The notes under the pieces were generated by a model. The model made no database searches and was not told the origin of the DNA. It saw only the letters and a list, made by a program, of their open reading frames with translations. From Verticiella alkaliphila (GTDB lineage Bacteria > Pseudomonadota > Gammaproteobacteria > Burkholderiales > Burkholderiaceae_B): a DNA stretch of 64,000 nucleotides. The stretch is taken from contig NZ_JADCNH010000005.1 in NCBI RefSeq assembly GCF_018904615.1, positions 150,681 through 214,680 of the forward strand. Reading direction: 5' to 3'. The translations under genes and the position numbers were made by a program. Shown piece after piece: positions 8,585-18,406 of the stretch (positions are counted from its first letter, which is position 1; every line of letters starts with the position of its first letter).

Positions 8585-9577
8585 ATGCAAATCGGCATGA
8601 TCGGATTGGGCCGCATGGGCGCGAATCTCGCGCGCCGTCTGATGCGGCATGGCCACGACATCGTGGCTCACGATGCCCTCCCCGCCGCGCGTGCTGCGCT
8701 CGCGGCAGACGGGGCGGTGGACGCGGACACGCTCGCCACCTTGGTCGAGGCGCTGTCGGCGCCCCGCATCGTGTGGGTGATGCTGCCCGCTGGCGCCCCC
8801 ACCGAGGACACCATCACCGCGCTCATGGATCACCTGTCTCCCGGAGACATTGTGATCGATGGCGGCAACACCTTCTATAAAGACGACGTGCGCCGGGGTC
8901 ACGCCCTCACGCAACGCGGTCTGCACTATCTGGATGTAGGGACATCTGGCGGCGTATGGGGCCTGGACCGGGGCTACTGCCTGATGATCGGCGGCGAAGC
9001 GGACATCGTCGAGCGGTTGGATCCGCTCTTCGTGGCGCTCGCGCCCGGCGAGGATGCGGCGTCGGCCACGCCAGGACGTCGCAGCACCGACGCGCGGCCA
9101 GCGAAGGGCTACGTGCACGTCGGCCCCGCCGGTGCGGGCCACTATGCCAAGATGATCCACAACGGGATCGAATACGGCATGATGCAGGCGCTGGCCGAAG
9201 GCTTTCATCTCCTGCAGGCCAAGGGCGAGGCAAGCGTGCCGGAAGACGAACGCTTCGAGATCGACGTGGCGGCCGTGGCCGAGGCCTGGCGACGCGGCAG
9301 CGTCGTGTCTTCATGGCTGCTCGATCTCACGGCCCAGGCGCTGGACCGGGATGCGGCGCTGACCGATTTCTCCGGCGTGGTGGGTGACAGCGGCGAAGGT
9401 CGCTGGACCGTCAACGCGGCGGTCGAGCATGCTGTGCCGGCCCCCGTGCTCACGGCCGCCCTCTATGCGCGCTTCCGATCCCGCGTGACCGGTGGCTACG
9501 CAGACCGCCTGCTGTCGGCCATGCGCCTCGCCTTCGGCGGCCACCTGGAATCACCTCGTGAGGAGCCGCGCGGATGA
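8585..9577 (+). CDS. gnd: 6-phosphogluconate dehydrogenase, short (YqeC/GntZ-like) type
   Basis: Oxidative decarboxylation of 6-phosphogluconate to ribulose 5-phosphate. The 330-residue protein is the short form, rather than the 470-residue classical enzyme; such short forms often prefer NAD+. It begins with the Rossmann motif GMIGLGRMGANLARR. It holds the GDIVIDGGNT segment, the substrate-binding SGGVWGL loop and the catalytic lysine region GHYAKMIHNGIEYGMMQ. The start ATG has GGAG 8 nt upstream. It overlaps zwf by 4 nt and heads the gnd-zwf-pgl-gntK operon. NAD(P) preference is inferred from the family only. Confidence 0.93.
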   Translation: MQIGMIGLGRMGANLARRLMRHGHDIVAHDALPAARAALAADGAVDADTLATLVEALSAPRIVWVMLPAGAPTEDTITALMDHLSPGDIVIDGGNTFYKDDVRRGHALTQRGLHYLDVGTSGGVWGLDRGYCLMIGGEADIVERLDPLFVALAPGEDAASATPGRRSTDARPAKGYVHVGPAGAGHYAKMIHNGIEYGMMQALAEGFHLLQAKGEASVPEDERFEIDVAAVAEAWRRGSVVSSWLLDLTAQALDRDAALTDFSGVVGDSGEGRWTVNAAVEHAVPAPVLTAALYARFRSRVTGGYADRLLSAMRLAFGGHLESPREEPRG

Positions 9578-11064
9578 ACACCACGGACCTGAAACCCACC
9601 CCCGCAGCCACGCTGTTCCTCTTTGGTGCGCATGGCGATCTCGCGCAGCGCCTGCTCGTGCCCGCGCTGTACCGGCTCTGCCGCGCGGGGCTCCTCAACC
9701 CAGAGACACGCATCGTCGGCGTGGATCACAACGAGGCCACGGACGAAGCCTTTCGCGAGCGCATCGCGCAAGCCCTGCGCGCCCTGGCGAGCGATCCGCA
9801 CGCCGAGGGCGGCGGCCATGCCCTGGACCACGACTGCTGGTGCGACTTCTCGCCCAACATCCATTACCAGACCGGCGACTTCCTCGAAGACGATACGTAT
9901 GCAGCGATCGCGCAACGCCTGGATGAATACGGCGGCAACGCCATCTTCTATCTCGGTACCGCGCCTCGATTCTTCGGGCCGATCGTCGAGCATTTGGCGC
10001 AGGCCGGCTTGCTGCGTGAAGCGCAGGGTGCGTTTCGCCGGGTGGCTGTCGAGAAGCCCTTTGGCATTGACCTGGACAGCGCGCGCGCGCTGAACGCCAC
10101 GCTGAGGCGCCATCTCGAAGAGACACAGATCTATCGTGTGGATCATTTCGCCGGCAAGGATGCCGCGCGCAATCTCGCGGTGTATCGCTTCGCGAGCGGG
10201 TTCGTCGAGCCCTTCTGGCATCGCGACTTCATCGACAGCGTACAGATCAGCGCCGTGGAAACGCTCGGCGTGGAAGGTCGTGGACGCTTCTATGAAGCCA
10301 CCGGCGCGCTGCGCGACATGGTGCAGAACCATCTGCTGCAGCTGCTCGCGCTGGTGGCGATGGAGCCACCCCAGGGCGACACCGCTGCAGACTGGCAGGC
10401 GGCCAAGACGGCAGCAGTCGCCGCCATTCGCTGCCCCAAACCGGCTCAAGCCGCTGACGATGGCGTGCGGGGTCAGTACAGCGCGCCGCCGACAGGCGAT
10501 GGGAAAGCGTACCGCGACGAGAAGAACGTGGAATCCGACAGCACGGTCGAAACCTACGTCGCGCTGCGCCTGATGCTGGACACGCCCCGGTGGCAGGGTG
10601 TGCCCTTCTATCTGCGCACGGGCAAGCGGCTCTCCCGGCGCGCCACGGAAATCGTGATTCAGTTCCGCCAGCCGCAGGTGCCTGGTGTGCCGACGCTGCC
10701 GACGCCCACGCGCGCCATCTTGCGCCTGGATCCGGAAACGCTGGTGCTCGAATGGCCGCTGCGCGAGCCCGGGCCTGGCAATACCCTCACCTGCCGTCAG
10801 CTCGCATTGAACGTGGATGAAGCCCTGGGCCAGCGCCCTGGCTCGGGCTACGAAACCCTGTTGTATGGATGCCTGCAAGGCGACGCCACCCATTTCCAGA
10901 GCGCGCAGGAAGTCGAGGCCGCCTGGGCCGCCGTTGCGCCCTTCCAGGCCGTCTGGTCACAAGGCACCGAACCCGAGTTCTACCACGCCGGCTCCGACGG
11001 CCCGGAGGGCGCGCGCACCTTGATCGAGCGGGATGGCCGGCAATGGTGGGAGCCCGCAGCATGA
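9574..11064 (+). CDS. zwf: Glucose-6-phosphate 1-dehydrogenase
   Basis: Converts glucose 6-phosphate to 6-phosphogluconolactone with NADP+ or NAD+. The 496-residue length is normal. The N-terminal nucleotide-binding motif is GAHGDLAQRLL (GxxGDLA type). The substrate and catalytic segment is RVDHFAGKDAARN, in which the histidine and lysine of the usual DHYLGK motif are kept. VEKPFGID and FYLRTGKRL are further family signatures. ATGA overlaps on both sides couple it to gnd upstream and pgl downstream. The order gnd-zwf-pgl suggests co-production of all three oxidative pentose phosphate enzymes. Confidence 0.95.
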   Translation: MNTTDLKPTPAATLFLFGAHGDLAQRLLVPALYRLCRAGLLNPETRIVGVDHNEATDEAFRERIAQALRALASDPHAEGGGHALDHDCWCDFSPNIHYQTGDFLEDDTYAAIAQRLDEYGGNAIFYLGTAPRFFGPIVEHLAQAGLLREAQGAFRRVAVEKPFGIDLDSARALNATLRRHLEETQIYRVDHFAGKDAARNLAVYRFASGFVEPFWHRDFIDSVQISAVETLGVEGRGRFYEATGALRDMVQNHLLQLLALVAMEPPQGDTAADWQAAKTAAVAAIRCPKPAQAADDGVRGQYSAPPTGDGKAYRDEKNVESDSTVETYVALRLMLDTPRWQGVPFYLRTGKRLSRRATEIVIQFRQPQVPGVPTLPTPTRAILRLDPETLVLEWPLREPGPGNTLTCRQLALNVDEALGQRPGSGYETLLYGCLQGDATHFQSAQEVEAAWAAVAPFQAVWSQGTEPEFYHAGSDGPEGARTLIERDGRQWWEPAA

Positions 11065-11789
11065 TCATGGCGCAGGACCAACGCTTCGTCACTCGCGATG
11101 CCGACGATCTCGCCAAGGTCGTCGCGCGCTGGCTTGCAGGACGCATCGCACGAAAGCCCGGACGATTCTCGCTCGCTCTGTGCGGTGGACGCACGCCCTT
11201 ATCCCTGTATCGGCTGCTCGGGTCGCCCGCCTGGGCGGAGACGCTGGATTGGTCGCGCGTTCACATCTTCTGGGGTGACGAGCGGCTGGTGCCGCGTCAC
11301 GACCCTGCAAGCAACGCAGGCAACGCGCGGGCCGCCTGGTTGGACAAGGTCAACGTGCCCGCCGCCCAGGTGCACATGATGCCCATCGAGCCCGATCCGG
11401 GCACGGCGGCGTTGCGCTACGAGCACACGCTGCGCACTTTCTATGGCCACGAGGCACTCGACCCCGGTCGGCCCTTGTTCGATGTCGTCTTGCTGGGCGT
11501 GGGTGCAGATGGCCATACCGCATCCGTGTTCCCCGGTGATCCGATGGCGGCGAACGACCCGGCGTGGGCGCGCGGCGTCGTCCGTTCAGAGCCACCTGCG
11601 CGCATGACGCTTACCTTGCCCGTGCTGCGCAGTGCTCGTTCGGTGGCATTTCTCGTGGCGGGCGAGGACAAGGCACCCGTGATGCAGCAGCTGGCCGCGG
11701 GAGACACGACGTTGCCGGCGGCCCAGGTGCAGGGCGAGGAGGAAACGCTATGGTTCCTGGACAAGGCCGCGGCGAAGGGGCTGACATGA
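11061..11789 (+). CDS. pgl: 6-phosphogluconolactonase
   Basis: Hydrolyses 6-phosphogluconolactone to 6-phosphogluconate. The 242-residue protein belongs to the DevB/glucosamine-6-phosphate isomerase-like family. Visible motifs are the substrate loop LCGGRTPLSLYRLL, FWGDERLVP with the conserved acidic residue, and GVGADGHTASVFPG holding the catalytic aspartate-histidine region. I use the ATG at 11061 because it overlaps the zwf stop; the frame is open further upstream but only inside zwf. It overlaps gntK by 4 nt. Confidence 0.94.
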   Translation: MIMAQDQRFVTRDADDLAKVVARWLAGRIARKPGRFSLALCGGRTPLSLYRLLGSPAWAETLDWSRVHIFWGDERLVPRHDPASNAGNARAAWLDKVNVPAAQVHMMPIEPDPGTAALRYEHTLRTFYGHEALDPGRPLFDVVLLGVGADGHTASVFPGDPMAANDPAWARGVVRSEPPARMTLTLPVLRSARSVAFLVAGEDKAPVMQQLAAGDTTLPAAQVQGEEETLWFLDKAAAKGLT

Positions 11790-12319
11790 CGCCCGTGGTG
11801 GTGGTGATGGGGGTAACGGGAACCGGCAAGACGACGCTGGCCCGCCAGCTGGCGACCGACCTCGACTGGCCGTTCCAGGAGGGTGATCAGCTGCACTCTG
11901 CTGGCAACCTCGCCAAGCTCGCTGCCGGGGTCGCGCTCACGGACGAGGATCGCGCGCCATGGCTGGCGGCGATCGGCCGCTGGATCGATGCGCGCAACGC
12001 GCAAGGTGGCGGCGGCACCGTCAGTTGCTCTGCCTTGCGTCGCAGCTATCGGGACACCTTGCGTGCGGGACGCCCGAACGTGCGCTTCGTGCTCTTGACC
12101 GGCACGCACGATCAGATCTCGGCACGGCTCGCGCATCGGACGGGCCACTTCATGTCGCCGTCGCTGCTGACCAGCCAACTCAATGCCCTGGAGCCGCCTG
12201 GCGTCGACGAACCGGTCCTGTCGTTGCCGATCATGCTCGAACTGGCGGAGAAGTCTGCGCGCGTGCAGCGGTGGCTGCACGAGACACACCCGGCCCTGGC
12301 CACGATGGGCCAGACATGA
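11786..12319 (+). CDS. gntK: Gluconokinase (GntK/IdnK type)
   Basis: Phosphorylates D-gluconate to 6-phosphogluconate, feeding the substrate of gnd. The protein has 177 residues. The P-loop GVTGTGKTT lies at residues 9-17, followed by the family motifs FQEGDQLHS and LTDEDRAPWL, and then CSALRRSYRD. It is a P-loop kinase of normal length for the family. The ATG at 11786 overlaps the pgl stop. As last gene of the operon it lets external gluconate enter the same pathway; no gluconate transporter is seen in the window. Confidence 0.94.
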   Translation: MTPVVVVMGVTGTGKTTLARQLATDLDWPFQEGDQLHSAGNLAKLAAGVALTDEDRAPWLAAIGRWIDARNAQGGGGTVSCSALRRSYRDTLRAGRPNVRFVLLTGTHDQISARLAHRTGHFMSPSLLTSQLNALEPPGVDEPVLSLPIMLELAEKSARVQRWLHETHPALATMGQT

Positions 12320-12331
12320 CAACGAGCGCGC

Positions 12332-12366
12332 CCTTGCATCGGTTGGGCCATAAGCCCGATGCAAGG
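12332..12366. terminator. Hairpin between gntK and DUF3309 gene
   Basis: Perfect 11-bp stem CCTTGCATCGG (12332-12342) and CCGATGCAAGG (12356-12366) with a 13-nt loop, flanked by GCGCG-rich sequence. It lies 12 nt after the gntK stop. There is no T tract, so it may stabilise mRNA ends rather than terminate by itself. Confidence 0.5.
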
Positions 12367-12422
12367 ACGCGCCCGTGCGCGTCGCTCAAGACCTGGCCGC
12401 AACCAGGTCATGCAACGCCCTT

Positions 12423-12578
12423 CTAGATATAGCCCAACAACAGCAACACGATCAGGATGACGAGCAGGAGCCCGATGCCACCCGTCGGGCCGTAGCCCCA
12501 CGCGCGGCTGTGCGGCCAGGCGGGCAACGCGCCCACGAGGAGCAAGATAAGAATGATGAGAAGAATCGTGCCCAACAT
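12423..12578 (-). CDS. DUF3309 small membrane peptide
   Basis: 51-residue hydrophobic protein that starts MLGTILLIILILLLVGALP. It continues with a short polar loop (PHSRAWGYGPTGG) and a second hydrophobic stretch (LLLVILIVLLLLGYI). This two-helix layout with a central SRxWGYGPTGG loop is the hallmark of the DUF3309 family, whose function is unknown. The ATG (12576-12578) has an AGGAG site 7 nt upstream. It is flanked by gntK and the MFS gene, and neither suggests a role. Confidence 0.82.
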   Translation of the reverse strand: MLGTILLIILILLLVGALPAWPHSRAWGYGPTGGIGLLLVILIVLLLLGYI

Positions 12579-12653
12579 GTTGGTCTCCTGGAACAGCGCG
12601 GGAAGGCCGTCCTGCCGAGCAGACTTCGCAAGAACTGATCCCAGTCCAGAATG

Positions 12654-13883
12654 TCAATGACGGGGCGGCTGGGGCAACAGCCGAAAGGCCAGTGCCCCCA
12701 GGAACAGCGCCACTGCGACGAAGCCATACACGGCAAGATAGGTGTCGATCTGCCAGACCACGGCCAGCCCTGCCACCTGCCCTGTGAGCCACTGCATGAT
12801 GGCCACGCCCAGGAACATCGCCATGGTGAAGACGGCCATCGCGCGTCCCGTCATCTCGGGCGGATAGGCAGCCCGCACGTCGGCGTACTGCAGCACGGCG
12901 TAGCCATGGACCAGCGCAATGGCAAGCACCAGCGCGATGGTGAGCACCGGGCCGCGCACCACCGCCAACAGCGCAAAGAGCGTGGCCAATGTGCAGGCGC
13001 CCGTGAGGATCCAGCGGCGACGCAGGCGATCGCCCGGATCCAGCCGACCGAACAGTGGCGGCGCGATCAGCGCGATCACGGACACCGCGAGCGCGAGATT
13101 GCCGACCTCCACCAGCGAGAACTGCTCGCGCTCGAGCAGTTGCGGACCGAGCCACAGACCCCGCATCGCCATGAAGCACGAGTAGGTCAGACCGCCCAGC
13201 ACCACGATCCCTGCGGTATGGGGAAGGGAGAACAGCTGCAGGAAGCCGCGGATGGATTGCCCGACGGTGGGCTTGCCGCCCGCGGTGGAGGGGCGATCAT
13301 CGTGCAGGACGCGACAGGCGGCCACCCAGGCCACGGCGGAGCCGAGGGCCAGCACGAGATACGGCGCGCGCCAGGAGGTTTCGGCGACGAGCCAGGCCGC
13401 CGGCGTACCCGTGGCGAGCATGCCCAGCCCGCCGACGCCCATCGTCGCACCCGACAACGCAGCAAAGCGGTCAGGGGGAAAGGTGCGCGCAATGAGCACG
13501 GTGCAGACCACGAAGGCGGGCGCGCAGCCGATACCGATCACGGCCTGCCCCAGCAAAAGCCAGCCAAAGCTCGGGGCCACCGCACACAGCACCGCGCCTG
13601 CCACGCAGAGCGGCGCCACCCAGAGGATGGTGCGGCGGATGCCCTGCAGATCGATGCCGATGCCCATCGCGAACTGGCACGCCGCGAACGAGAAGTGGAA
13701 CATCGCGCCATACAGCCCGAGCTGACGGGGCGAGAGTTCCCAGTAGGTCTGCAGCGGCGCGGCCAGGATGGCGGCCAGCGTGCGGTAGGACTGGCTAAGC
13801 GCGAAGCCCGCGCCCAGCACCGCCAGCATCAGCCGGGCCGCCCGGTACGCGTCGGTGGACGCTGTGCCCGCGCAAGTGCTCAT
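12654..13883 (-). CDS. MFS transporter
   Basis: 409-residue major facilitator with about 12 membrane helices; substrate unknown. The loop between helices 2 and 3 (GIGIDLQGIRRTILWVAPL) resembles the MFS loop signature. The start ATG (13881-13883) has AAGGA immediately upstream and lies only 4 nt past the stop of the ABC permease gene, so it is the last gene of an ABC ATPase-permease-MFS operon. That setting hints at export of a toxic or signalling compound, but this is inference. No signal peptide or extra domain was seen. Confidence 0.85.
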   Translation of the reverse strand: MSTCAGTASTDAYRAARLMLAVLGAGFALSQSYRTLAAILAAPLQTYWELSPRQLGLYGAMFHFSFAACQFAMGIGIDLQGIRRTILWVAPLCVAGAVLCAVAPSFGWLLLGQAVIGIGCAPAFVVCTVLIARTFPPDRFAALSGATMGVGGLGMLATGTPAAWLVAETSWRAPYLVLALGSAVAWVAACRVLHDDRPSTAGGKPTVGQSIRGFLQLFSLPHTAGIVVLGGLTYSCFMAMRGLWLGPQLLEREQFSLVEVGNLALAVSVIALIAPPLFGRLDPGDRLRRRWILTGACTLATLFALLAVVRGPVLTIALVLAIALVHGYAVLQYADVRAAYPPEMTGRAMAVFTMAMFLGVAIMQWLTGQVAGLAVVWQIDTYLAVYGFVAVALFLGALAFRLLPQPPRH

Positions 13884-13887
13884 GTCC

Positions 13888-14649
13888 TTACGCCTTCAGG
13901 TGATAGCCGGTGCGAAAGATCCACGCCACGGCCGCCAGGCACAGGCTCAGGAACACCAGCGTCATCGCCACGCTCACGCCCACGTGCACGTCGGCCGTGC
14001 CGTAGAAGCTCCAGCGAAATCCGCTCACCAGGTACACCACTGGATTGAAGAGCGTCACCGTCTGCCAGAACGGCGGCAGCATGCTGATCGAGTAGAAGCT
14101 GCCGCCCAAAAAGGCGAGCGGCGTGATGATCATCATCGGCACGACCTGCAACTTCTCGAACCCCTGGGCCCAGACGCCCAGCACGAAGCCGAAGAGGCTG
14201 AAGGTGATGGCCGTGAGCAGCAGAAAACCCACCATCCAGACAGGGTGCTCGATCGAATAGGGAATGAAGGCGCGCGCTGTGGCAAGAATGATGACGCCCA
14301 GGATCAGGGACTTGGTCGCCGCCGCCCCCACGTATCCCAGCAGGATCTCCACGAACGAGATCGGCGCCGACAGCACCTCATAGATGGTGCCCGAGTACTT
14401 GGGCATGAAGATGCCGAAGGACGCGTTGGAGATGCTCTCCGTCATCAGGGACAGCATCAGCAGCCCCGGGATGATGAACGCGCCATAGCTCACGCCGTCG
14501 ATCTCGCCCACGCGCGAGGCGATGGCAGTGCCGAAGACCACGAAGTACAACGCGGTGGAGATCACCGGCGAGGCGATGCTCTGCATCAGGGTGCGGCCCA
14601 TGCGGGCCATTTCGAAGCGATAGATCGCGCGGATGGCGTGCATGTTCAT
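13888..14649 (-). CDS. ABC-2 type exporter permease
   Basis: Membrane component of an ABC exporter, 253 residues with six hydrophobic segments. Typical ABC-2 features include the N-terminal amphipathic region [16 protein letters not shown] and the central [17 protein letters not shown] stretch. [21 protein letters not shown] segment lies before the last helices. It resembles the YadH/NodJ-like group. The ATG at 14647-14649 overlaps the ATPase stop (14646-14648). The substrate is not evident. Confidence 0.9.
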   Translation of the reverse strand: MNMHAIRAIYRFEMARMGRTLMQSIASPVISTALYFVVFGTAIASRVGEIDGVSYGAFIIPGLLMLSLMTESISNASFGIFMPKYSGTIYEVLSAPISFVEILLGYVGAAATKSLILGVIILATARAFIPYSIEHPVWMVGFLLLTAITFSLFGFVLGVWAQGFEKLQVVPMMIITPLAFLGGSFYSISMLPPFWQTVTLFNPVVYLVSGFRWSFYGTADVHVGVSVAMTLVFLSLCLAAVAWIFRTGYHLKA

Positions 14650-15572
14650 GAATTGGACCTCACCAGGCTGACGAAGATGTCCTCCAGCGAACTCTGGCGG
14701 GACTGCACGTCGATGTAATCGATGCCGCATGCGGAGACCCGTGCGAGCAACGCCGCAATGCCAGGATCCTCCAGGCTCGCATCGAAGGTGTAGATGAGCT
14801 CGGCGCCGTCGGCCGCCAGTGCGACCGGCAGATCCCTCAGGCCCTCGGGCACCTCGGTGAGCGGTCGCTTCAATGTGAGGGCCAGCTCGCGCTTGCCGAG
14901 CTGGCGCATCAGCGTGGCCTTCTCCTGCACCAGCACGATCTCGCCCTTGGTGATGATGCCGATGCGATCGGCCATCTGCTCGGCTTCCTCGATGTAGTGC
15001 GTCGTGAGGATGATCGTCACGCCACGCTCGCGCAGGCGCCCGACCATCTCCCACATGTCGCGGCGCAGCTCGACGTCCACGCCGGCCGTGGGTTCATCCA
15101 GGAACAGGATGTCCGGCTCGTGCGACAAGGCCTTGGCGATCATCACCCGGCGCTTCATGCCGCCCGAGAGCGCCATCACTTTGGTGTGGCGCTTGTCCCA
15201 GAGCGACAGCGTGCGCAGCACGTTTTCGATGATGTCGGGCGCCGGCGGCTTGCCGAAAAGACCGCGGCTGAAGCTCACCGTAGCCCACACCGATTCGAAG
15301 GCATCGGTGAAGAGCTCCTGCGGCACCAGACCGATCTTGGCGCGCGCGGCGCGGTAGTCGCGCACGACGTCATGGCCGTCCGCGTGCACCGTGCCCGCGG
15401 TGGGATTGACCAGGCCGCAGATGATGCTGATGAGGGTTGTCTTGCCTGCCCCGTTGGGGCCCAGCAGGGCGAAGATTTCGCCGCGCCGGATGTCCAGGTC
15501 CACTTGCCGCAACGCCTGGAACCCGCCTGCATAGGTCTTCTGCAGGCCTTTGACCGATATGACCGGCTGCAC
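14646..15572 (-). CDS. ABC exporter ATP-binding protein
   Basis: ATPase partner of the downstream ABC-2 permease (YadG/NodI-like), 308 residues. Walker A is GPNGAGKTT, the signature motif LSGGMKRR, Walker [13 protein letters not shown], and the switch histidine is in [11 protein letters not shown]-terminal extension of about 80 residues follows, as usual in this group. I choose the GTG at 15570-15572 because AGGGAG lies 6 nt upstream. An ATG at 15597-15599 would add nine residues and has no clear ribosome site. First gene of a three-gene operon with the permease and the MFS transporter. Confidence 0.9.
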   Translation of the reverse strand: MQPVISVKGLQKTYAGGFQALRQVDLDIRRGEIFALLGPNGAGKTTLISIICGLVNPTAGTVHADGHDVVRDYRAARAKIGLVPQELFTDAFESVWATVSFSRGLFGKPPAPDIIENVLRTLSLWDKRHTKVMALSGGMKRRVMIAKALSHEPDILFLDEPTAGVDVELRRDMWEMVGRLRERGVTIILTTHYIEEAEQMADRIGIITKGEIVLVQEKATLMRQLGKRELALTLKRPLTEVPEGLRDLPVALAADGAELIYTFDASLEDPGIAALLARVSACGIDYIDVQSRQSSLEDIFVSLVRSNS

Positions 15573-15746
15573 TGCCGTCTCCCTGTGAACACGGCGCATG
15601 CGCCGAGTCCGAGCATCATAACCGGGGCCATCATCCCGGCTGGTCACCCCCCTTCCGCCAGCAGGGGCAGTGCGCCATGCGCCCGAGCCGGGCAGGAACG
15701 ATCGCCATTTTCGGTAAAATCGCGGGTTTCCCCCGGGGATATTCCC

Positions 15747-16082
15747 ATGGAGCAGGTCGACCTGGACGATGGCACCGCTGACCGCTTCCTCCTGGATGCG
15801 ACAGGCGATTCGCTGGTCGTCTTTCACAGCAAAGGTTGCGGGAACTGCAAGCAGGCTCGCGAGGCGCTGCCGCAGATGAACCTGCCCGTCGCCCGGCTTT
15901 GCTGGGTGGACGCCGAGGCCAACCGCGGTCTTGTCACGCGCTATGAAGTCTTTCACCTGCCCGCGATGTACCTGGTGCGAAGCGGTGTCTTCTACGGCGC
16001 CATCGATGCGCGCCTGGCGAGCTGGGACATCGGGCGGCAGATCGCCCTCGCCCTGCAAAGCTACCCCGCGGAACTTCCCTAG
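15747..16082 (+). CDS. Thioredoxin-fold protein with CGNC motif
   Basis: 111-residue thioredoxin-like protein, probably cytoplasmic because there is no signal peptide. The redox motif CGNC lies in [13 protein letters not shown] near residue 32. The cis-proline region is [12 protein letters not shown]. The protein is shorter and more diverged than TrxA, and the replacement of WCGPC makes a housekeeping thioredoxin role unlikely. The start ATG is at 15747; a TAAAAT box lies about 26 nt upstream (15716-15721). It is divergent from the ABC exporter operon. Confidence 0.8.
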   Translation: MEQVDLDDGTADRFLLDATGDSLVVFHSKGCGNCKQAREALPQMNLPVARLCWVDAEANRGLVTRYEVFHLPAMYLVRSGVFYGAIDARLASWDIGRQIALALQSYPAELP

Positions 16083-16179
16083 GACCTCCCATGGCGTGGC
16101 CGGACACGCCAGCGTCCTTTCAGGTCCGCTTCCTCAAACCTTGCGTCGGCCCCCGAGAGCCGGGGCGCCTGTCCTCATC

Positions 16180-17406
16180 ATGACCGCTACTTCCCGTTCC
16201 CTGCGACACCGCATCCTCCACGGCAGCCTGGTGGCACAGATTGCCATCGGTCTGGTGCTCGGCATCCTCCTGGCCGTGCTCTGGCCGGCTGGCGCCCTGG
16301 GCGTCGGCCTCCTGGGTGAACTCTTCGTGCAGGCCCTCAAGGCGGTCGCACCGCTGCTGGTCTTCGTGCTCGTGATCGCATCCATCGCCAACATGCAGCG
16401 CACGGGGCAAACCAGTGTCCGGCCGGTGTTCCTGCTTTACGTCGTCGGCATGCTGGCCGCCGCGCTGGTGGGCGTCACGCTGAGCTTTCTCTTTCCGTCC
16501 ACACTCGTGCTGCGCGAATCGGCGAACGTCGCGCCGCCACAGAACGTGGTGGACGTGCTGCACGGCCTTGTGCTGAGCGCCGTGGACAACCCGGTCAGCG
16601 CCATTGCCAACGCCAATTTCATCGGCATCCTGGTCTGGGCGGTCGGCCTGGGCGTGTTGCTGCGCCATGCGTCGCCGACGACGCGCGCCGTGCTTCACGA
16701 TGTCTCGCAGGGGGTCACCGGACTGGTGCGGCTTGTGGTGCGCCTCGCCCCCCTGGGCATCTTCGGACTGGTTGCCGCCACGCTGGCCGCCACGGGGCTG
16801 GAGACGTTGCTGACGTATGTGCACGTGCTGGGCGTATTGATCGCGGGCATGTTGATCGTGGCGCTGGTGGTGAATCCTGCCATTGCCTGGCTCGTGATGC
16901 GCCGCAACCCCTATCCCCTGGTGTTCACCTGCTTGCGTGAGAGTGGTGTCACGGCCTTCTTCACCCGGAGTTCGGCTGCCAACATCCCGGTCAATCTCGA
17001 GTTGTGCCGGCGCCTTGGCCTGAACAAGAACACTTATTCGGTATCGATCCCCATCGGCGCGACGGTGAACATGGCTGGTGCCGCCATCACGATCTCCGTG
17101 CTCACCCTCGCTGCCGCGAATACCCTGGGCGTGCAGGTGGACCTGCTCACGGCGCTCCTGCTGTGCGTCGTGTCCGTCGTGTGCGCCTGCGGCGTGTCAG
17201 GCGTGGCCGGTGGCTCGTTGCTGCTCATCCCGTTGGCCTGCAGTCTCTTCGGTATCCCCGCGGAGCAGGCCATGGAAGTCGTGGCCGTGGGCTTTGTCAT
17301 CAGCGTGCTGCAGGATTCTGCCGAGACGGCGCTCAACTCGTCCACCGACGTCGTGTTCACGGCGGCCGTGCTCGACGCAGACGCTGACGCACCGGCGCCC
17401 CAATGA
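16180..17406 (+). CDS. sstT: Sodium/dicarboxylate symporter family protein, SstT-like
   Basis: Na+-coupled serine/threonine uptake in the inner membrane (SstT of the DAACS family). The 408-residue protein has about eight membrane helices and two re-entrant loops. Motifs include [20 protein letters not shown], the serine-rich loop [13 protein letters not shown] and the substrate/ion-binding segment [17 protein letters not shown]. Near the C terminus lies [16 protein letters not shown]. These fit SstT better than GltP or DctA. I start at the ATG 16180, because upstream codons in the same frame overlap the preceding gene. Convergent with cobB. Confidence 0.9.
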   Translation: MTATSRSLRHRILHGSLVAQIAIGLVLGILLAVLWPAGALGVGLLGELFVQALKAVAPLLVFVLVIASIANMQRTGQTSVRPVFLLYVVGMLAAALVGVTLSFLFPSTLVLRESANVAPPQNVVDVLHGLVLSAVDNPVSAIANANFIGILVWAVGLGVLLRHASPTTRAVLHDVSQGVTGLVRLVVRLAPLGIFGLVAATLAATGLETLLTYVHVLGVLIAGMLIVALVVNPAIAWLVMRRNPYPLVFTCLRESGVTAFFTRSSAANIPVNLELCRRLGLNKNTYSVSIPIGATVNMAGAAITISVLTLAAANTLGVQVDLLTALLLCVVSVVCACGVSGVAGGSLLLIPLACSLFGIPAEQAMEVVAVGFVISVLQDSAETALNSSTDVVFTAAVLDADADAPAPQ

Positions 17407-17422
17407 GCATCGCACGGGCTGC

Positions 17423-17453
17423 CCGCTGAGGCCTGACCCGCAGGCCTCAGCGG
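17423..17453. terminator. Convergent hairpin between sstT and cobB
   Basis: 13-bp perfect stem CCGCTGAGGCCTG (17423-17435) and CAGGCCTCAGCGG (17441-17453), loop ACCCG. It lies 16 nt after the sstT stop and overlaps the cobB stop region, so it can end transcription from both sides. There is no clear T tract. Confidence 0.6.
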
Positions 17454-18271
17454 CGTGGCACCAGACCCAAACGTGCCGTCACCGCCGCGAGGATTGCTGG
17501 CAACACGGACCCGGCGGGCCCCTGCAGAGAGACATCTGCCACGGCATCGAGCGGCGTGGGTTCGGGATTGATCTGCACCACCAGCGCGCCATGCCGCGCC
17601 GCGACCTGCGGCAGTTCCGCGGCGGGATACACCAGGGCCGACGTGCCCACTGTCAAGAAGACGCCGCCCTGGGTTGCGAGCGCCATGGCATGCTCCCAGG
17701 CATCCGTGGGCAGGGATTCGCCAAACCACACCACGCCCGGCCGCACCGGCCCGCCGCAGCGGTGGCAGGCGGGGGGATCGAGCCGAGCGCCCCCCTCGGG
17801 CATGTCGACGGGCTCGTCGGCATGTGTCCAGGGCTGCGCACAGCGCCGGCAGCGGGCGGCATCGAGCCGGCCATGCAGGTGCACCACGGACGGATTGCCC
17901 GCCCGTTCATGCAGATCATCGACGTTCTGGGTGACCACGGTCACGCGCGGGAGCAGCCGCGCCAGGGTGGCAACGGCGCGATGCCCGGCATTGGGCCGGG
18001 CTTGCAGGATGCGCGCACGGCGCCACTCGTACCAGCCCCACACCAGGGACGGGTCGGCGTCGAACGCCGCCGGGGTGGCCAGCATGGCCGCGTCGTAGCG
18101 TTTCCAGAGCCCCGTGCCGGGCTGCCGGAAGGTGGCGATGCCGCTCTCGGCAGACACCCCCGCCCCCGTGAATACGACGATATTGCCGGCATGCACGAGA
18201 CGATCGACCAGCATGGACGGCACGACGACCGGGTCGGCATCGGGGGGGGAAGCGGGGGGGAGCACAGACAT
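17447..18271 (-). CDS. cobB: NAD-dependent protein deacylase (CobB-type sirtuin)
   Basis: Removes acyl groups from lysines using NAD+. The 274-residue protein has the sirtuin motifs GAGVSAESGIATFR, TQNVDDLHERAG, the catalytic histidine in HLHG, and two CxxC pairs (CRRC and CHRC) for structural zinc. A Tyr-x-x-Arg pair in WYEWRRARI matches the pair that CobB and SIRT5 use for succinyl/malonyl groups, so desuccinylation is likely. The ATG at 18269-18271 is used; a start at the later MLVDRLVHAG would also fit. The N-terminal 20 residues are Pro/Ala-rich. Confidence 0.92.
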   Translation of the reverse strand: MSVLPPASPPDADPVVVPSMLVDRLVHAGNIVVFTGAGVSAESGIATFRQPGTGLWKRYDAAMLATPAAFDADPSLVWGWYEWRRARILQARPNAGHRAVATLARLLPRVTVVTQNVDDLHERAGNPSVVHLHGRLDAARCRRCAQPWTHADEPVDMPEGGARLDPPACHRCGGPVRPGVVWFGESLPTDAWEHAMALATQGGVFLTVGTSALVYPAAELPQVAARHGALVVQINPEPTPLDAVADVSLQGPAGSVLPAILAAVTARLGLVPRR

Positions 18272-18406
18272 GATGAGGGGGCCACGCAGGCGACGAGCAG
18301 GAGGCTGCCGCCAGTGCTGCCATGGTACGCGGATCGCGGGCAGCAGTGAAGCCTGTCAGTGGCGTTCCGTGCGGAACTGTAGCGCAGCGTCGGCGTCTCA
18401 TCCCTC

